In this document: one piece after another, positions 45,363-54,869 of the stretch | Numbering within the stretch: position 1 is the first letter of the stretch | Layout: every line of letters starts with the position of its first letter | The notes under the pieces: generated by a model | The model's database searches: none | Seen by the model: only the letters and a program-made list of their open reading frames with translations | What the model was told of the DNA's origin: nothing | Program-made: the position numbers and the translations under genes | Source of the DNA: Sphingopyxis sp. | GTDB lineage: Bacteria > Pseudomonadota > Alphaproteobacteria > Sphingomonadales > Sphingomonadaceae | Length of the DNA: 64,000 bases | Direction of reading: 5' to 3' | NCBI GenBank assembly: GCA_013823985.1 | Contig: PNNB01000014.1 | Coordinates: forward strand, 62,001 to 126,000

Positions 45363-46789
45363 ATATCCAACTTCCAATCCCAACCCAATGGATCGCCGTC
45401 CATGACTTCAATGCCCTTTGCGATCAGGTCGTCGCGGATCGCGTCGGATCGGGCGAAGTCCTTGGCCGCGCGGGCTTCCTTGCGGGTGGTTAGGGCGGCC
45501 TCAATTTCCTCCGCGGTGATGAGGGCGGATTTGGGGCGAACGCGGAGATCGGCACGCGTCGTTGTCAGGAGAGCTAGGCCAAGCACATTCTCCATTTGTG
45601 CAAGCGCCAAAAGCTTTTGCCCTGCATCGACTTTTTTCATCGCCAACAGCTCTTCCAGAGCTGTGAGAGCTTGCGCTGTATTGAGGTCTTCCGAAATTGC
45701 GGTGTCGAACCTTTCGAACAGCTCAGCAATCCGCTTGTCGTCGACTGTCGTTGCAGGCTGCGCGTCTTGCAATGCCACGCTCGCCATCACCATCCGCTTC
45801 AGCCTTACAAATGCTGCCTGCAAGCCTTCCCAGCTAAATTCCAACTCGCTGCGGTAATGTGCTTGCAGGCACATCAGTCGGTAGGCGAGGGGATGGAAGC
45901 CCTTATCGATAAGCAGCTGCACGCGCAAAAACTCTCCAGATGATTTGGACATCTTGCCGCTGCGTTCGATCAGGAAGTTGTTGTGCATCCACATTTTGGC
46001 GCCGCTGTGATCGCTTCCGCAACGGGCCTGGTTTTGGGCTATTTCGTTCGGGTGATGAATTTCGCGATGGTCAATTCCACCTGTGTGAATGTCAAACGGC
46101 AGGCCGAGCAACGCTTCGGACATCACCGAGCATTCTAGATGCCAACCCGGTGCGCCTTTTCCCCATGGAGAATCCCATTCCATCTGCCGTGTCTCGCCTT
46201 CGGGCGTTTTACGCCAAATGGCAAAATCGGCGGCGTGGCGCTTGCCCTCAACCTCTTCGATGCGGCCTTCGCCATCCTCTGTCTTCGCCCGTGCCAAAGC
46301 GCCATAATTGGCAACTGAAGAGGTGTCGAAATAAAGGCCGCTTTCCAATTGATAGCAATGCTTGTCGGCAATGCTCTTGGCAAATTCGATCATCGCCGGA
46401 ACAAAGTCCGTGGCGATGGACCAATGCGCGGGTTGGCGGATATTGAGCGCCTTCACATCGGCCCAATAGGCTTCGGTATAATGCTTGGCGATATCCCAGA
46501 TCGACTGCGCTTTTTCCGCCGCCATCTTTTCCATCTTATCCTCGCCAGCGTCGGCATCATCGGTCAGATGGCCCACATCGGTGATGTTGATGACATGGGT
46601 CAGCTTATAGCCCTTGTACGAGAGTACGCGGCCTAAGGTATCGGCAAATACATACGCGCGCATATTGCCTATATGCGGGTAGTTGTAGACGGTCGGACCA
46701 CAGGTATAGACGCGCGCCTCGCCGGGATGGACGGGAACAAAGGGTTCAAGTTGCCGGGTCAGGCTGTTGAAGAGGCGCAATTCGGTCAT
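45359..46789 (-). CDS. cysS: Cysteinyl-tRNA synthetase
   Basis: 476 residues. Class I synthetase: HIGN at 39-42 after the zinc Cys (YTCGPTVYNYPHIGN), GAPGWHLECSVMSEALLG, FDIHTGGIDHREIHHPNE with zinc ligands, and SGKMSKSSGEF. The C-terminal anticodon domain is complete. It attaches cysteine to tRNA-Cys. A stretch with a degenerate repeat copy lies upstream; no T-box is expected in this group. Confidence 0.97.
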   Translation of the reverse strand: MTELRLFNSLTRQLEPFVPVHPGEARVYTCGPTVYNYPHIGNMRAYVFADTLGRVLSYKGYKLTHVINITDVGHLTDDADAGEDKMEKMAAEKAQSIWDIAKHYTEAYWADVKALNIRQPAHWSIATDFVPAMIEFAKSIADKHCYQLESGLYFDTSSVANYGALARAKTEDGEGRIEEVEGKRHAADFAIWRKTPEGETRQMEWDSPWGKGAPGWHLECSVMSEALLGLPFDIHTGGIDHREIHHPNEIAQNQARCGSDHSGAKMWMHNNFLIERSGKMSKSSGEFLRVQLLIDKGFHPLAYRLMCLQAHYRSELEFSWEGLQAAFVRLKRMVMASVALQDAQPATTVDDKRIAELFERFDTAISEDLNTAQALTALEELLAMKKVDAGQKLLALAQMENVLGLALLTTTRADLRVRPKSALITAEEIEAALTTRKEARAAKDFARSDAIRDDLIAKGIEVMDGDPLGWDWKLDI

Positions 46790-46825
46790 GAAGGGGCGAT
46801 GCTGGAATTACGCGAATAGGTCAAC

Positions 46826-46915
46826 CCACCGTCAGTCTGAACTTGTTTCAAGGGTTTGTCCCATCGCTGCCATTTCGAAAAATAGGATGCCGGAACAGGA
46901 TCAACGGGACGGTGG
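46826..46915. repeat. Second, diverged copy of the fold-back repeat
   Basis: Arms CCACCGTC (46826-46833) and GACGGTGG (46908-46915) flank 74 bases. Inside the left arm is CTGAACTTGTTTCAAGGGT, which matches the core of the element at 487-721 (there CTGAACTTGTTTCAGGGT). The right arm keeps only a partial complement. It fills the gap between cysS and the nitroreductase gene. Confidence 0.6.
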
Positions 46916-46921
46916 AAATTT

Positions 46922-47593
46922 CTAGAAACCTTCCCAGCGAATTGCCTGGTCGATCTCCACCCGCGGCACCGTAAAGTTATTCACCGGCGCATCCGGATCA
47001 CGATAGCCGATAGCCATGCCGCAAAAGAAAATATGGTCATCATCAATGTTCAGCAATTCCCGCATATAGATGCCGTACATAGCCCAGATCTCCTGCGCAC
47101 AACTGTCGAGGCCTTCTTCGCGCAGCAACAGCATGACCGTTTGCAGCCACATGCCCATGTCCGACCATTGCGGCGGACCCATATATTTGCGGGTATAAGT
47201 GAACAATTGCACCGGGGCGTTAAAGCTGTCCCAGTTTTTCATCATCTGGGCGACACGGCCAGCGCCGTCTTCGCGCGCAAGGCCGAGGGCATCGAACATG
47301 GCCTTTCCGACACCGCGGCGCTGGTCCTCGTAACGGCCTTCCAGACCCTTGGGGTAGATGTCATATTCATGCCCTTCGCCCATCGGAGCGGTCGCAGCTT
47401 TCGCTTTGATCTTGGCGGTCAAGTCCGCCAGCGGCTCCCCAGTCAGCAGGACGGCGTTCCAAGGCTGCGTATTGCCGCCGGAAGGCGAACGCTGCGCCTT
47501 TTGAAGCACGCGCTGGAGCGTTTCTTGTGGCACGGGTGTCGGCAGGAACTGCCGGATCGAGCGACGGGTAGCGACGGCTTCGGTAACGTTCAT
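46922..47593 (-). CDS. Nitroreductase family protein
   Basis: 223 residues with a GGAGAG site before the ATG. FMN-binding marks: VATRRSIRQFLPTPV (Arg-Arg-Ser-x-Arg), AQRSPSGGNTQPWNAVLL, WLQTVMLLLREEGLDSC and CGMAIGYRDPDAPVNNF. These NAD(P)H-dependent flavoproteins reduce nitroaromatics, quinones or enones; the physiological substrate is unknown. Single-gene unit between two intergenic gaps. Confidence 0.94.
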   Translation of the reverse strand: MNVTEAVATRRSIRQFLPTPVPQETLQRVLQKAQRSPSGGNTQPWNAVLLTGEPLADLTAKIKAKAATAPMGEGHEYDIYPKGLEGRYEDQRRGVGKAMFDALGLAREDGAGRVAQMMKNWDSFNAPVQLFTYTRKYMGPPQWSDMGMWLQTVMLLLREEGLDSCAQEIWAMYGIYMRELLNIDDDHIFFCGMAIGYRDPDAPVNNFTVPRVEIDQAIRWEGF

Positions 47594-47660
47594 GTGTTCT
47601 CTCCGACTTTAACTGCTTGGTTAAACCAATGTCATCTCGGTGCAAAAATGCAAGTACGCA

Positions 47661-48236
47661 TTAAAGCCAGCGACGAACCGCGCCACTATATGCGGAGTAA
47701 GAGTCCGGATGGAGTGCCCGTAAATGCGCTTCTTCTCCCCGAATCTGTATGGAGATTAGGATATAGGCCGCCAAAAAGACGGTGAGTGTAATCGCATCCG
47801 GATGGACGAGGAACAGGCCCAATAACTGAACCATCATGCCAAGAAAAATCGGATTGCGACTTATGCGAAAGAGGCCGTGGATAACCAGCTCGGTTTTAAC
47901 ATGCGTATCGATGCCAACCCGCCAAGACTTTCCCATTTGGAACTGCGCGATCACCACCCAGCAAATGCTCAAGGCCAACAGGCACCATCCGATAGTGGTT
48001 GCGTAAATAGGTAGCTGTATTTCGCCCACCGGTGCCAAAAGGCCAAGCGAACCAAGCGCAAGGTAAAGACCTAGCGTGAATATCAGAAGCTTGAACCATG
48101 TGCCTACAAAGCCCGCCACGTCGTCGCTTAGTGGCAGCACCACAGGATTGATTCCTGTTTGGCGCCAGACGCGTACGGTAGGGAGCACCAATGCGATGGC
48201 GAAGAACAGAAGGAAAAAGATCAACAGCGTCAGCAT
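47661..48236 (-). CDS. Isoprenylcysteine carboxyl methyltransferase-like membrane protein
   Basis: 191 residues from the ATG at 48236 with GGGGAG 7 bases upstream (a GTG two codons earlier is possible). Five or six membrane segments. The C-terminal motif HGLFRISRNPIFLGMMVQLL and EEAHLRALHPDSYSAY match the ICMT/phospholipid methyltransferase family, whose GxxRxxRHPxYxG-type loop binds S-adenosylmethionine. Substrate unknown. Confidence 0.88.
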   Translation of the reverse strand: MLTLLIFFLLFFAIALVLPTVRVWRQTGINPVVLPLSDDVAGFVGTWFKLLIFTLGLYLALGSLGLLAPVGEIQLPIYATTIGWCLLALSICWVVIAQFQMGKSWRVGIDTHVKTELVIHGLFRISRNPIFLGMMVQLLGLFLVHPDAITLTVFLAAYILISIQIRGEEAHLRALHPDSYSAYSGAVRRWL

Positions 48237-48316
48237 AATCACGCTCCCCGTTTAAAAGCGCGATCCTGCTATCATGCCGGAAGTTAAGTTGCAATTAGAA
48301 ACTTATTTATTGTTAT

Positions 48317-48335
48317 AACAAATCAAGGATTTGTT
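48317..48335. other. AT-rich hairpin between cobT and the methyltransferase-like gene
   Basis: Perfect 8-bp stem AACAAATC (48317-48324) / GATTTGTT (48328-48335), loop AAG, in the spacer after cobT. No long T run follows on the minus strand, so it is a poor terminator; it may instead be an operator. Confidence 0.35.
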
Positions 48336-48346
48336 TTGATATATTG

Positions 48347-50161
48347 TCACTCTTCGTCAAACAATCCCGCCAGTTGCTCGATCATCGTGCCGCCCAATTG
48401 TTCAGCGTCCATGATCGTAACGGCACGGCGGTAATAGCGGGTAACGTCATGGCCGATGCCGATCGCCACCAGTTGCACGGGCGAACGGGTCTCGATCATT
48501 TCGATTACTTTCCGCAGATGCTGCTCCAGATAGCCGCCATGGTTCACCGACAGCGTACTGTCGTCGACCGGGGCGCCGTCGGATATGACCATCAAAATGC
48601 GGCGGTCTTCGGCGCGTGCTATCAGCCGGTTGTGGGCCCATAGCAGGGCTTCACCGTCGATATTTTCCTTTAGCAAACCCTCGCGCATCATCAAGCCTAG
48701 ATTGCGCTTGGCATGACGCCAGGGTTCATCGGCCTTTTTGTAGATGATGTGGCGCAAATCGTTCAGGCGTCCCGGCATTGGAGAACGGCCTGACGCGAGC
48801 CAGTCTTCACGCGCCTGTCCGCCTTTCCAGGCGCGGGTGGTAAAGCCTAAAATTTCTGTCTTCACGCCGCAGCGTTCCAGCGTTCGGGCCAAAATGTCGG
48901 CGCTGATCGCAGCTATGCTGATCGGGCGGCCGCGCATTGATCCACTGTTGTCGAGCAACAGGGTTACCACTGTGTCGCGGAAATCGGTTTCGCGCTCGAC
49001 CTTGTACGACAGCGAACTGCCCGGCGAAACAACAACGCGAGCCAAACGCGCAGCGTCCAGCATGCCTTCTTCCTGGTCGAAATCCCAACTGCGGTTCTGC
49101 TGCGCCATCAGGCGGCGCTGCAGGCGGTTCGCAAGTTTGGTGACGACCGATTGAAGGGTCGACAATTGCTGGTCCAGATACGCGCGAAGGCGGTTCAGCT
49201 CTTCTTCGTCGGCCAGTTCGGTCGCGGTGATCGTTTCGTCATATTTAGTCGACCAGATCTTATAGTCGCTTTGCGGCAGATGATCCCAGTTGCGCCGCTG
49301 CGGGGTGACAGGCTGCATGCCGTCGTCACCCATTTCACCTTCGGCGCTGTCCTGGTCGTCCATGTCTTGGCTGTCATAGTCGGCTTCGGTTTCTTCGCCT
49401 TCGCCATCTTGGGGTTGCGCGCGGGCTTCGGATTGGCCGGCTTCGCCTTCGCCATCATCTTCGCTTTCGCCGTCTTGTTCCTGTTGGTCGTCCGAATCCT
49501 CGCCACCATCGTCCGCATCGGACGGGTCGATGTCGCCTTCGGTCAGATTGAGATGCTCCAGCATGCTTTGCGTCAGGGCGGCAAAAGCGGATTGGTCATC
49601 AAGCGCGAGACCAAGCGCATCCAGATCGCCGCCGGCCTTTTCCTCGATCCAGCCGCGCAGCATATCGACACCGGCTGCGGCACTGTCGGGCACCGCCGCA
49701 CCGGTCAGCCGTTCGCGCACGATGAGCGACAGGGCCGTCGAAATGGGCACTTCATCCGCGGACTGGGCACGGCTGATCGGATCGGTTCGTAGCTTTAGGT
49801 CGAGCGAATGCGCCAAGTTCGCCGCGACGCCTGCCATGTTGCGCGACCCCAGCGCTTCGACGCGGGCGTTCTCCACGGCGTCAAAGGCTGCTCCGGCGAT
49901 TGCTTCGGATGGGCGAAGTGCGGCGTGACGGGCGGCATTGTGGTGCTTAAGCTTGAGCGCAAAACTGTCTGCAAAACCACGCGCCTCGGCCACTTGTTCC
50001 GGCGGCAACAGGCGCCCTGGCATCGGAACCTTGAAATTCTTGCCGGCCTGCGTCGGTGCATCGGCGGTAAATGCGAGTTCGACTTCCGGTTCGTGCGCAA
50101 TCGCCCGCGCGGTGCCGGTCAAAACCTGTTTGAATTGTTCGAGCGGGGATTCGTTTGCCAT
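48347..50161 (-). CDS. cobT: CobT-like VWA protein (cobaltochelatase CobT subunit homologue)
   Basis: 604 residues. N-terminal helical domain (residues 1-220), then an extremely acidic linker of about 80 residues (many [19 protein letters not shown] repeats), then a C-terminal VWA domain with a MIDAS site [15 protein letters not shown] and [14 protein letters not shown]. In the aerobic cobalamin pathway CobT and the AAA+ CobS form the chaperone part of cobaltochelatase with CobN. No cobN is present here. The ATG overlaps the stop of the lipoprotein hydrolase gene by one base. Confidence 0.94.
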   Translation of the reverse strand: MANESPLEQFKQVLTGTARAIAHEPEVELAFTADAPTQAGKNFKVPMPGRLLPPEQVAEARGFADSFALKLKHHNAARHAALRPSEAIAGAAFDAVENARVEALGSRNMAGVAANLAHSLDLKLRTDPISRAQSADEVPISTALSLIVRERLTGAAVPDSAAAGVDMLRGWIEEKAGGDLDALGLALDDQSAFAALTQSMLEHLNLTEGDIDPSDADDGGEDSDDQQEQDGESEDDGEGEAGQSEARAQPQDGEGEETEADYDSQDMDDQDSAEGEMGDDGMQPVTPQRRNWDHLPQSDYKIWSTKYDETITATELADEEELNRLRAYLDQQLSTLQSVVTKLANRLQRRLMAQQNRSWDFDQEEGMLDAARLARVVVSPGSSLSYKVERETDFRDTVVTLLLDNSGSMRGRPISIAAISADILARTLERCGVKTEILGFTTRAWKGGQAREDWLASGRSPMPGRLNDLRHIIYKKADEPWRHAKRNLGLMMREGLLKENIDGEALLWAHNRLIARAEDRRILMVISDGAPVDDSTLSVNHGGYLEQHLRKVIEMIETRSPVQLVAIGIGHDVTRYYRRAVTIMDAEQLGGTMIEQLAGLFDEE

Positions 50162-51363
50162 TATTCAATCACCCGCTTGCACGCGGCTGCCACCTGTTCC
50201 TTGGTGACCTTCCCAACGGGCTTCAGCTGAAACACATGTGCGTTTGATGTTGCGACCCGTTCGTTGCGAGTCCGCGCACCATTTACGGTGGCCGCAAAGT
50301 CCTGACATACCGCTACACTACGAAGATAATCGCTATGGCCGCTGCCGCCGCTGGTCACATCGGTAGTGTCGATGATCGAGAATCCCGTTTTGCTCGGCTG
50401 CGTTTCATATTTTGTTTTTGTGGCAAAGCAGCGCGCTGGCAAACCTTTGGCGACGAGTTCCTTGGCCTCAAAGGGATTGAAGCAATAGGGGGATCCAAGA
50501 CGAGGATAGCCGTGCAACGCGCGCGAAACGGCTAAGGCCTTGTCGTTGAGTGATGCGTAAACGGTTATGCGCCGGTCATTATTCACACGCCGTGCGGCGA
50601 GAACCTCTTCGGCAATATCCCGCTCGAAATCTTCACGATCAACATCAGGTGACGCCAATATGATATTGGAAATATTGCTGGAATCGGCGTTGGTCGATGT
50701 CCTGTCAACATACTCCACCGCCGGGATAACAAGCCGCGCGCCGAGCGAATGCGACACAATCACGATTTCCTTTACCCATTCCTGACGCGCCAATTTGGTC
50801 AGGAAATTACGGAAATTGCGCTCGTCCCAATACATGTTGGTTTCATCGACAGCATAGCTGAGCAGTTCGCCTTGTGATGGCCAGCTATATTGGATGATTG
50901 GTCCATCAAATTGCGAAAGCGTAGCAATCTGGACGGTATCTTTCGCTGTTGACGTAAAGGTTTCGCGGTAGCCGTGAACATAGAGCAACACGCGCCCTTT
51001 ACGTAGATTTGCTGCGTCGCGAAGTCCGCTCCACCAATCAGCTTCGGGCTGAAAAGCAAGCGGGACAAGGGTCTGCTTTTTCCCTTTAGCGGGTTTGATC
51101 GTTTCCGGAGGCGAAAATCGGGCGTAGCGAACCCGGTCCGTACGGTGATTGGTCAGAAGCACATTGTCGCCTAGACAATCAGGCAAACGGCTCGTCACCG
51201 CAAAATAGTCTTTGCCCGCAATCGCGCCAGCATCGCTGCTCGCCGGATTGCACCGCGGGTTCTCGGCGAGTTGGCTGTGCGGAATATCGCCATATTCCAC
51301 AGCCACGCCGCAGCCCGAAAGCACGAGCGGTGCAAGCAAGAGTGCCGTAAAACGCTGCATCAT
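50161..51363 (-). CDS. Lipoprotein alpha/beta hydrolase (DUF900-like)
   Basis: 400 residues from the ATG at 51363, an ATGA overlap with the peroxiredoxin stop. The signal ends in lipobox LSGC, so the protein is lipidated in the envelope. Hydrolase marks: [18 protein letters not shown] (oxyanion loop), [18 protein letters not shown] (nucleophile Ser in SHSLG) and [17 protein letters not shown] (likely acid Asp). DUF900 proteins are esterase-like with unknown substrates. Position between peroxiredoxin and cobT makes it a co-expressed envelope protein. Confidence 0.87.
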   Translation of the reverse strand: MMQRFTALLLAPLVLSGCGVAVEYGDIPHSQLAENPRCNPASSDAGAIAGKDYFAVTSRLPDCLGDNVLLTNHRTDRVRYARFSPPETIKPAKGKKQTLVPLAFQPEADWWSGLRDAANLRKGRVLLYVHGYRETFTSTAKDTVQIATLSQFDGPIIQYSWPSQGELLSYAVDETNMYWDERNFRNFLTKLARQEWVKEIVIVSHSLGARLVIPAVEYVDRTSTNADSSNISNIILASPDVDREDFERDIAEEVLAARRVNNDRRITVYASLNDKALAVSRALHGYPRLGSPYCFNPFEAKELVAKGLPARCFATKTKYETQPSKTGFSIIDTTDVTSGGSGHSDYLRSVAVCQDFAATVNGARTRNERVATSNAHVFQLKPVGKVTKEQVAAACKRVIE

Positions 51364-51896
51364 TTCCCTTTGGGATTTGCCGCGCGCCAATCCTTCACGG
51401 CTTTCAAAGCGCCGGAAACATGGCCTTTGACGCTGAGTTCCGAATAGACAAATAACACTTTGCCATCCGGCGCAATCACATAGGTCGTCCGGTTCGACCC
51501 GCCCATTACGGGCAGACTGACGTCATAGGCCTTGATGACTTGCTTTGACGCAATTCCGACCGTGAATTTATTCCGGCAGGCCTCTACCGAGAACTTCTTC
51601 AAAGTGTCGATCTTGTCTGCGGACATGCCAATAATCGACGCGCCATAGGCAGCAAAGTCATCAGCAGCTTCCGAAAATTCATGCGCCTCAACCGTGCACC
51701 CGGACGTAAACGCCTTGGGATAGAAATAAAGGACCACAGGCCCACGCTTCAGCGCCTTGTTGAGATTATAGGTGTAGGTATCACCGGCGAGCACGGCTTG
51801 CGTCGTGAAGTCGGTTGCGCGCAGACCGGGTTTCAAAGCTCCGAAAGCCGGCACGGTCGTAAGGGTTAGAGCGATTATGAGGGCGAGACGTTTCAT
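51360..51896 (-). CDS. Exported peroxiredoxin (BCP/AhpC-type)
   Basis: 178 residues from the ATG at 51896 (AGGAGC in front). Signal peptide MKRLALIIALTLTTVPAFGA, so it is exported. Peroxidatic Cys67 is in FYPKAFTSGCTVEAHEF, with Thr64 as the usual helper; a second Cys107 in VEACRNKF could be the resolving residue. Reduces peroxides in the periplasm. It sits between cobS and the lipoprotein hydrolase in one transcript. Confidence 0.92.
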   Translation of the reverse strand: MKRLALIIALTLTTVPAFGALKPGLRATDFTTQAVLAGDTYTYNLNKALKRGPVVLYFYPKAFTSGCTVEAHEFSEAADDFAAYGASIIGMSADKIDTLKKFSVEACRNKFTVGIASKQVIKAYDVSLPVMGGSNRTTYVIAPDGKVLFVYSELSVKGHVSGALKAVKDWRAANPKGK

Positions 51897-51938
51897 GTTT
51901 TGCTCCTGAAGCAATGCTGGGGGGAAATGCCCCGTAAC

Positions 51939-52934
51939 TTAGCTGGATTTGCCAACCACGCTTTCCGGTAAATCCTTGCCGAACACGCGTTGGTAATATT
52001 CCGCGACGAGAGCACGTTCTGCTTCATCGCATTTGTTCAGGAACGACAGGCGGAACGCAAAGCCGACATCTTTGAAAATGGCGGTATTCTGGGCCCAGGT
52101 AATAACAGTTCGCGGACTCATGACGGTCGATATGTCGCCGTTGATAAAGCCCTGACGCGTCAGTTCGGCGACCTTGACCATATTGGTAACGCTTGTGGCA
52201 TCGGTGCCCGATGCTTTCGCCATCACGATTTCGCTTTCGACCTGTGCGGGAAGATAGTTCAGGCCTACCACGATGTTCCAACGGTCCATCTGACCCTGGT
52301 TGATTGCCTGCGTGCCGTGATACAGGCCACTAGTGTCCCCAAGGCCGACCGTGTTGGCTGTCGCGAAGAGGCGGAAATAGGGATCTGGACGGATCACCCG
52401 ATTCTGGTCGAGCAGCGTCAACTTGCCTTCGGTTTCGAGAACGCGCTGGATCACGAACATCACATCGGGACGGCCTGCATCATATTCGTCGAATACCAAA
52501 GCTGTTGGCGTCTGCAGCGCCCATGGCAGAAGACCTTCGCGGAATTCCGTGACCTGCACCCCATCACGCAGCACGATGGCGTCGCGGCCGATTAGGTCGA
52601 TACGGCTGATATGGGCGTCGAGGTTGATCCGGATGCACGGCCATTTCAAGCGTGCGGCCACCTGCTCGATATGGGTCGACTTACCGGTGCCGTGATAGCC
52701 CTGCACCATTACACGGCGGTTATGGGCAAAGCCTGCCAAAATGGCCAAGGTCGTGTCGGGGTCAAAGACATAGCTGTCGTCGGTGTCGGGAACGCGTTCA
52801 TCCGCAACGGAGAATGCGGGGCATTCCATATCCACATCGATACCGAACATTTCACGCACGCTGATAGTTTTATCGGGCGCGGCAAGAATGGTGGCATCGC
52901 GGCTGTCAGGCTGGATATTGGGAATGTCGGTCAT
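51939..52934 (-). CDS. cobS: CobS-like AAA+ ATPase
   Basis: 331 residues from the ATG at 52934. Walker [21 protein letters not shown], Walker [20 protein letters not shown], sensor 1 [12 protein letters not shown] and a C-terminal helical lid. The N-terminal [18 protein letters not shown] is the characteristic CobS start. CobS works with CobT as a MoxR-type ATPase/VWA pair. It lies 11 bases after the J-domain gene stop. Confidence 0.95.
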   Translation of the reverse strand: MTDIPNIQPDSRDATILAAPDKTISVREMFGIDVDMECPAFSVADERVPDTDDSYVFDPDTTLAILAGFAHNRRVMVQGYHGTGKSTHIEQVAARLKWPCIRINLDAHISRIDLIGRDAIVLRDGVQVTEFREGLLPWALQTPTALVFDEYDAGRPDVMFVIQRVLETEGKLTLLDQNRVIRPDPYFRLFATANTVGLGDTSGLYHGTQAINQGQMDRWNIVVGLNYLPAQVESEIVMAKASGTDATSVTNMVKVAELTRQGFINGDISTVMSPRTVITWAQNTAIFKDVGFAFRLSFLNKCDEAERALVAEYYQRVFGKDLPESVVGKSS

Positions 52935-52945
52935 ACAAATTCTCG

Positions 52946-53542
52946 TCAAATGAAGGCAGGAGATGTTTTAAGGTGCGTATAGGCCGCAATCACGTCTTGC
53001 AAAGCCTTTTCATAGGACCGGTTCCCGCCATTTTTGTCAGGGTGATAGGCGCGCACCTTTTCCGAATAGGCCGACCGCAGAGCCCGTCTGTCGGCATCCA
53101 CGCCAAGCCCTAGCGTCTTTAGGGCACTGCGGTCTTGCGGCGACAGCATCTGGCCGTCGGCGCGTTCCTTGGGCATGCGTTCGCGAAAACGTGCGGAAAT
53201 GGCATCGAGCGGGTCTTTGAAGTCCGCCCATTTGGGCGGCGAATCGGCTCCCGCTGTTGCGCGGAACGCTCGCGTTTCGGAGGGCCAGACGTTGAGAGGG
53301 CTCTGTGCCTCCAAAATCTCTTCCATCGTCATCCCGTCAAACCAGTTATATCCGGCATTGAATTCACGAACATGGTCGAGGCAGAGATATTGATAGTCGC
53401 CGGGACCATTTGGCGTTGCCGCCTGTCCATAGGGATTGGGCGCGCGAAATTCCCCGGTTTCCGGACAGCCCGGATAGTTGCAAGGGCGGCGCGAGCCGCG
53501 CACGCGGCCGTGGAATCTGTCGTGCGATCGATCGGAAGCCAT
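52946..53542 (-). CDS. J-domain protein (DnaJ-like) with C-terminal J domain
   Basis: 198 residues from the ATG at 53542 (GGGAAATC in front). The N-terminal part contains two Cys pairs ([17 protein letters not shown] and [17 protein letters not shown]) that may bind a metal. The J domain is at the C-terminus: [20 protein letters not shown] and [19 protein letters not shown] with the catalytic HPD. It would stimulate an Hsp70 partner, here perhaps for CobS/CobT clients. bolA diverges 43 bases away. Confidence 0.92.
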   Translation of the reverse strand: MASDRSHDRFHGRVRGSRRPCNYPGCPETGEFRAPNPYGQAATPNGPGDYQYLCLDHVREFNAGYNWFDGMTMEEILEAQSPLNVWPSETRAFRATAGADSPPKWADFKDPLDAISARFRERMPKERADGQMLSPQDRSALKTLGLGVDADRRALRSAYSEKVRAYHPDKNGGNRSYEKALQDVIAAYTHLKTSPAFI

Positions 53543-53585
53543 GATTTCCCTTGGCGAAAAACGTCCCATATGGGAAGAGTTCCGA

Positions 53586-53861
53586 ATGAAAAAAGGACCT
53601 GCCCAACTGGAAATGGAACAGCTGCTGACCGCAGCCTTTTCTCCTACTCTTCTTGTCGTAACGAACGACAGCGCCAAGCATCATGGCCACAGCGGCGATG
53701 ATGGTTCGGGCGAATCGCATTTTACGATCGAAGTCCAAAGTACGGCGTTTTCAGGTGTTGGCAGGGTCATGCGGCAGCGCATGGTCATTAAAGCCTTGGG
53801 CGATATCCCCGGCACCCGTGTGCACGCGCTCGCGATAAAGGCTACCGCGCCGGACGATTGA
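53586..53861 (+). CDS. bolA: BolA family protein
   Basis: 91 residues from the ATG at 53586, with GGAAGAG ahead. BolA fold: MEQLLTAAFSPTLLVVTNDS, KHHGHSGDDGSGESHFTIEV (glycine-rich loop and signature His), FSGVGRVMRQRMVIKALGDI. BolA proteins bind [2Fe-2S] together with monothiol glutaredoxins and affect iron metabolism and shape. It faces away from the J-domain gene; the short divergent spacer implies shared control. Confidence 0.94.
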   Translation: MKKGPAQLEMEQLLTAAFSPTLLVVTNDSAKHHGHSGDDGSGESHFTIEVQSTAFSGVGRVMRQRMVIKALGDIPGTRVHALAIKATAPDD

Positions 53862-53979
53862 ATGTCACGTCATGTAACGGAATGTCCTTGCTTATAAAGG
53901 CTTTCTTGGCATAGTCTCCACACAACCGGTTTAGCAGGCTTGTCCTGACTAGGGTCGCATCCGGGGAAATGGGGGGTTG

Positions 53980-54816
53980 ATGCTTTCGCGCACCTATCGG
54001 CCATCGGCTGATCTAGCACCCTATATTCGCCGTTTTTATGTCTTTGAAGCACCCTTGCCTGATGACGCGGTGGTCGAGGATTTCTTGCTGGCCGAGACCG
54101 CTTTTGTCCGTTGCCTTTTGCGTGGCGACTGGTCTGCGGAAACCGAACCCGGCAAATGGAACACTGCAGGAAATATCGTCTTCTTTGGTGCCAACAGCGG
54201 ACCTTTGAAGGTGCGCGTAAAGGGCGGCTTTGCCGTTACCGGCTTCGCTATCCGGCCCAGTGGATGGCACGCGCTCTTTTCGGATCCGCATAATCTGCTC
54301 GCCGACGGCATGTGCCCTCTCCAAGATTTTTGGGGCGATCTAGCCGACAAGATGATCGCAGGTGTAGCACAGGCCACGGATGACAAAGGGCAATTGGATG
54401 CCATGGAAAGCTGCATAAGAGAGCGGCTCAAATTATTTCCGGGCCATCTGCCTGACTCCCAAATGGCTCAGTTTGAAATCATTGCGCGTACCGACAGCAC
54501 GATCCGCATTGAAGACGCGGCAGTTCAACTGGCGCTATCTGTCCGGCAACTGGAACGGCGCTGTCTTGCCGCCTTTGGCCTGACACCAAAGGCCATTTTG
54601 CGACGCAGTCGATTCTTGGACGCAGCCACCGCGTTGCGCGGTTTCAGCAGCCCGAGCGAAGTCGAATTGGGCGCACTACGTTATTACGACCAGTCGCATA
54701 TGAATCGCGAATTCCGAAGGTATACGGGCATGACACCCCGGGTTTTTGCCAATGCGGTGACACCGCTGCAAACCGCAGGTTTGAAATTACGCGAAGAAAG
54801 CCGGTTTGAAGACTGA
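53980..54816 (+). CDS. AraC family transcriptional regulator
   Basis: 278 residues from the ATG at 53980. The N-terminal domain (DUF6597-like: SRTYRPSADLAPYIRRFYVF and GFAVTGFAIRPSGWHALF) is typical of AraC proteins of this length. The C-terminal HTH pair contains IRIEDAAVQLALSVRQLERR and DQSHMNREFRRYTGMTPRVF. It precedes pirin and hydrolase genes on the same strand and may control them. Confidence 0.92.
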   Translation: MLSRTYRPSADLAPYIRRFYVFEAPLPDDAVVEDFLLAETAFVRCLLRGDWSAETEPGKWNTAGNIVFFGANSGPLKVRVKGGFAVTGFAIRPSGWHALFSDPHNLLADGMCPLQDFWGDLADKMIAGVAQATDDKGQLDAMESCIRERLKLFPGHLPDSQMAQFEIIARTDSTIRIEDAAVQLALSVRQLERRCLAAFGLTPKAILRRSRFLDAATALRGFSSPSEVELGALRYYDQSHMNREFRRYTGMTPRVFANAVTPLQTAGLKLREESRFED

Positions 54817-54869
54817 CTTTCGATCTTCGCGGCTTGACAAGGGGGAAGGGGTAACAGCATCCTTCCGCC

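Noticed and set aside
49360..49560. Highly repetitive stretch in cobT as a tandem repeat or CRISPR-like array
   Set aside because: It encodes the acidic linker of CobT; the repetition is at codon level and there are no regular spacers.
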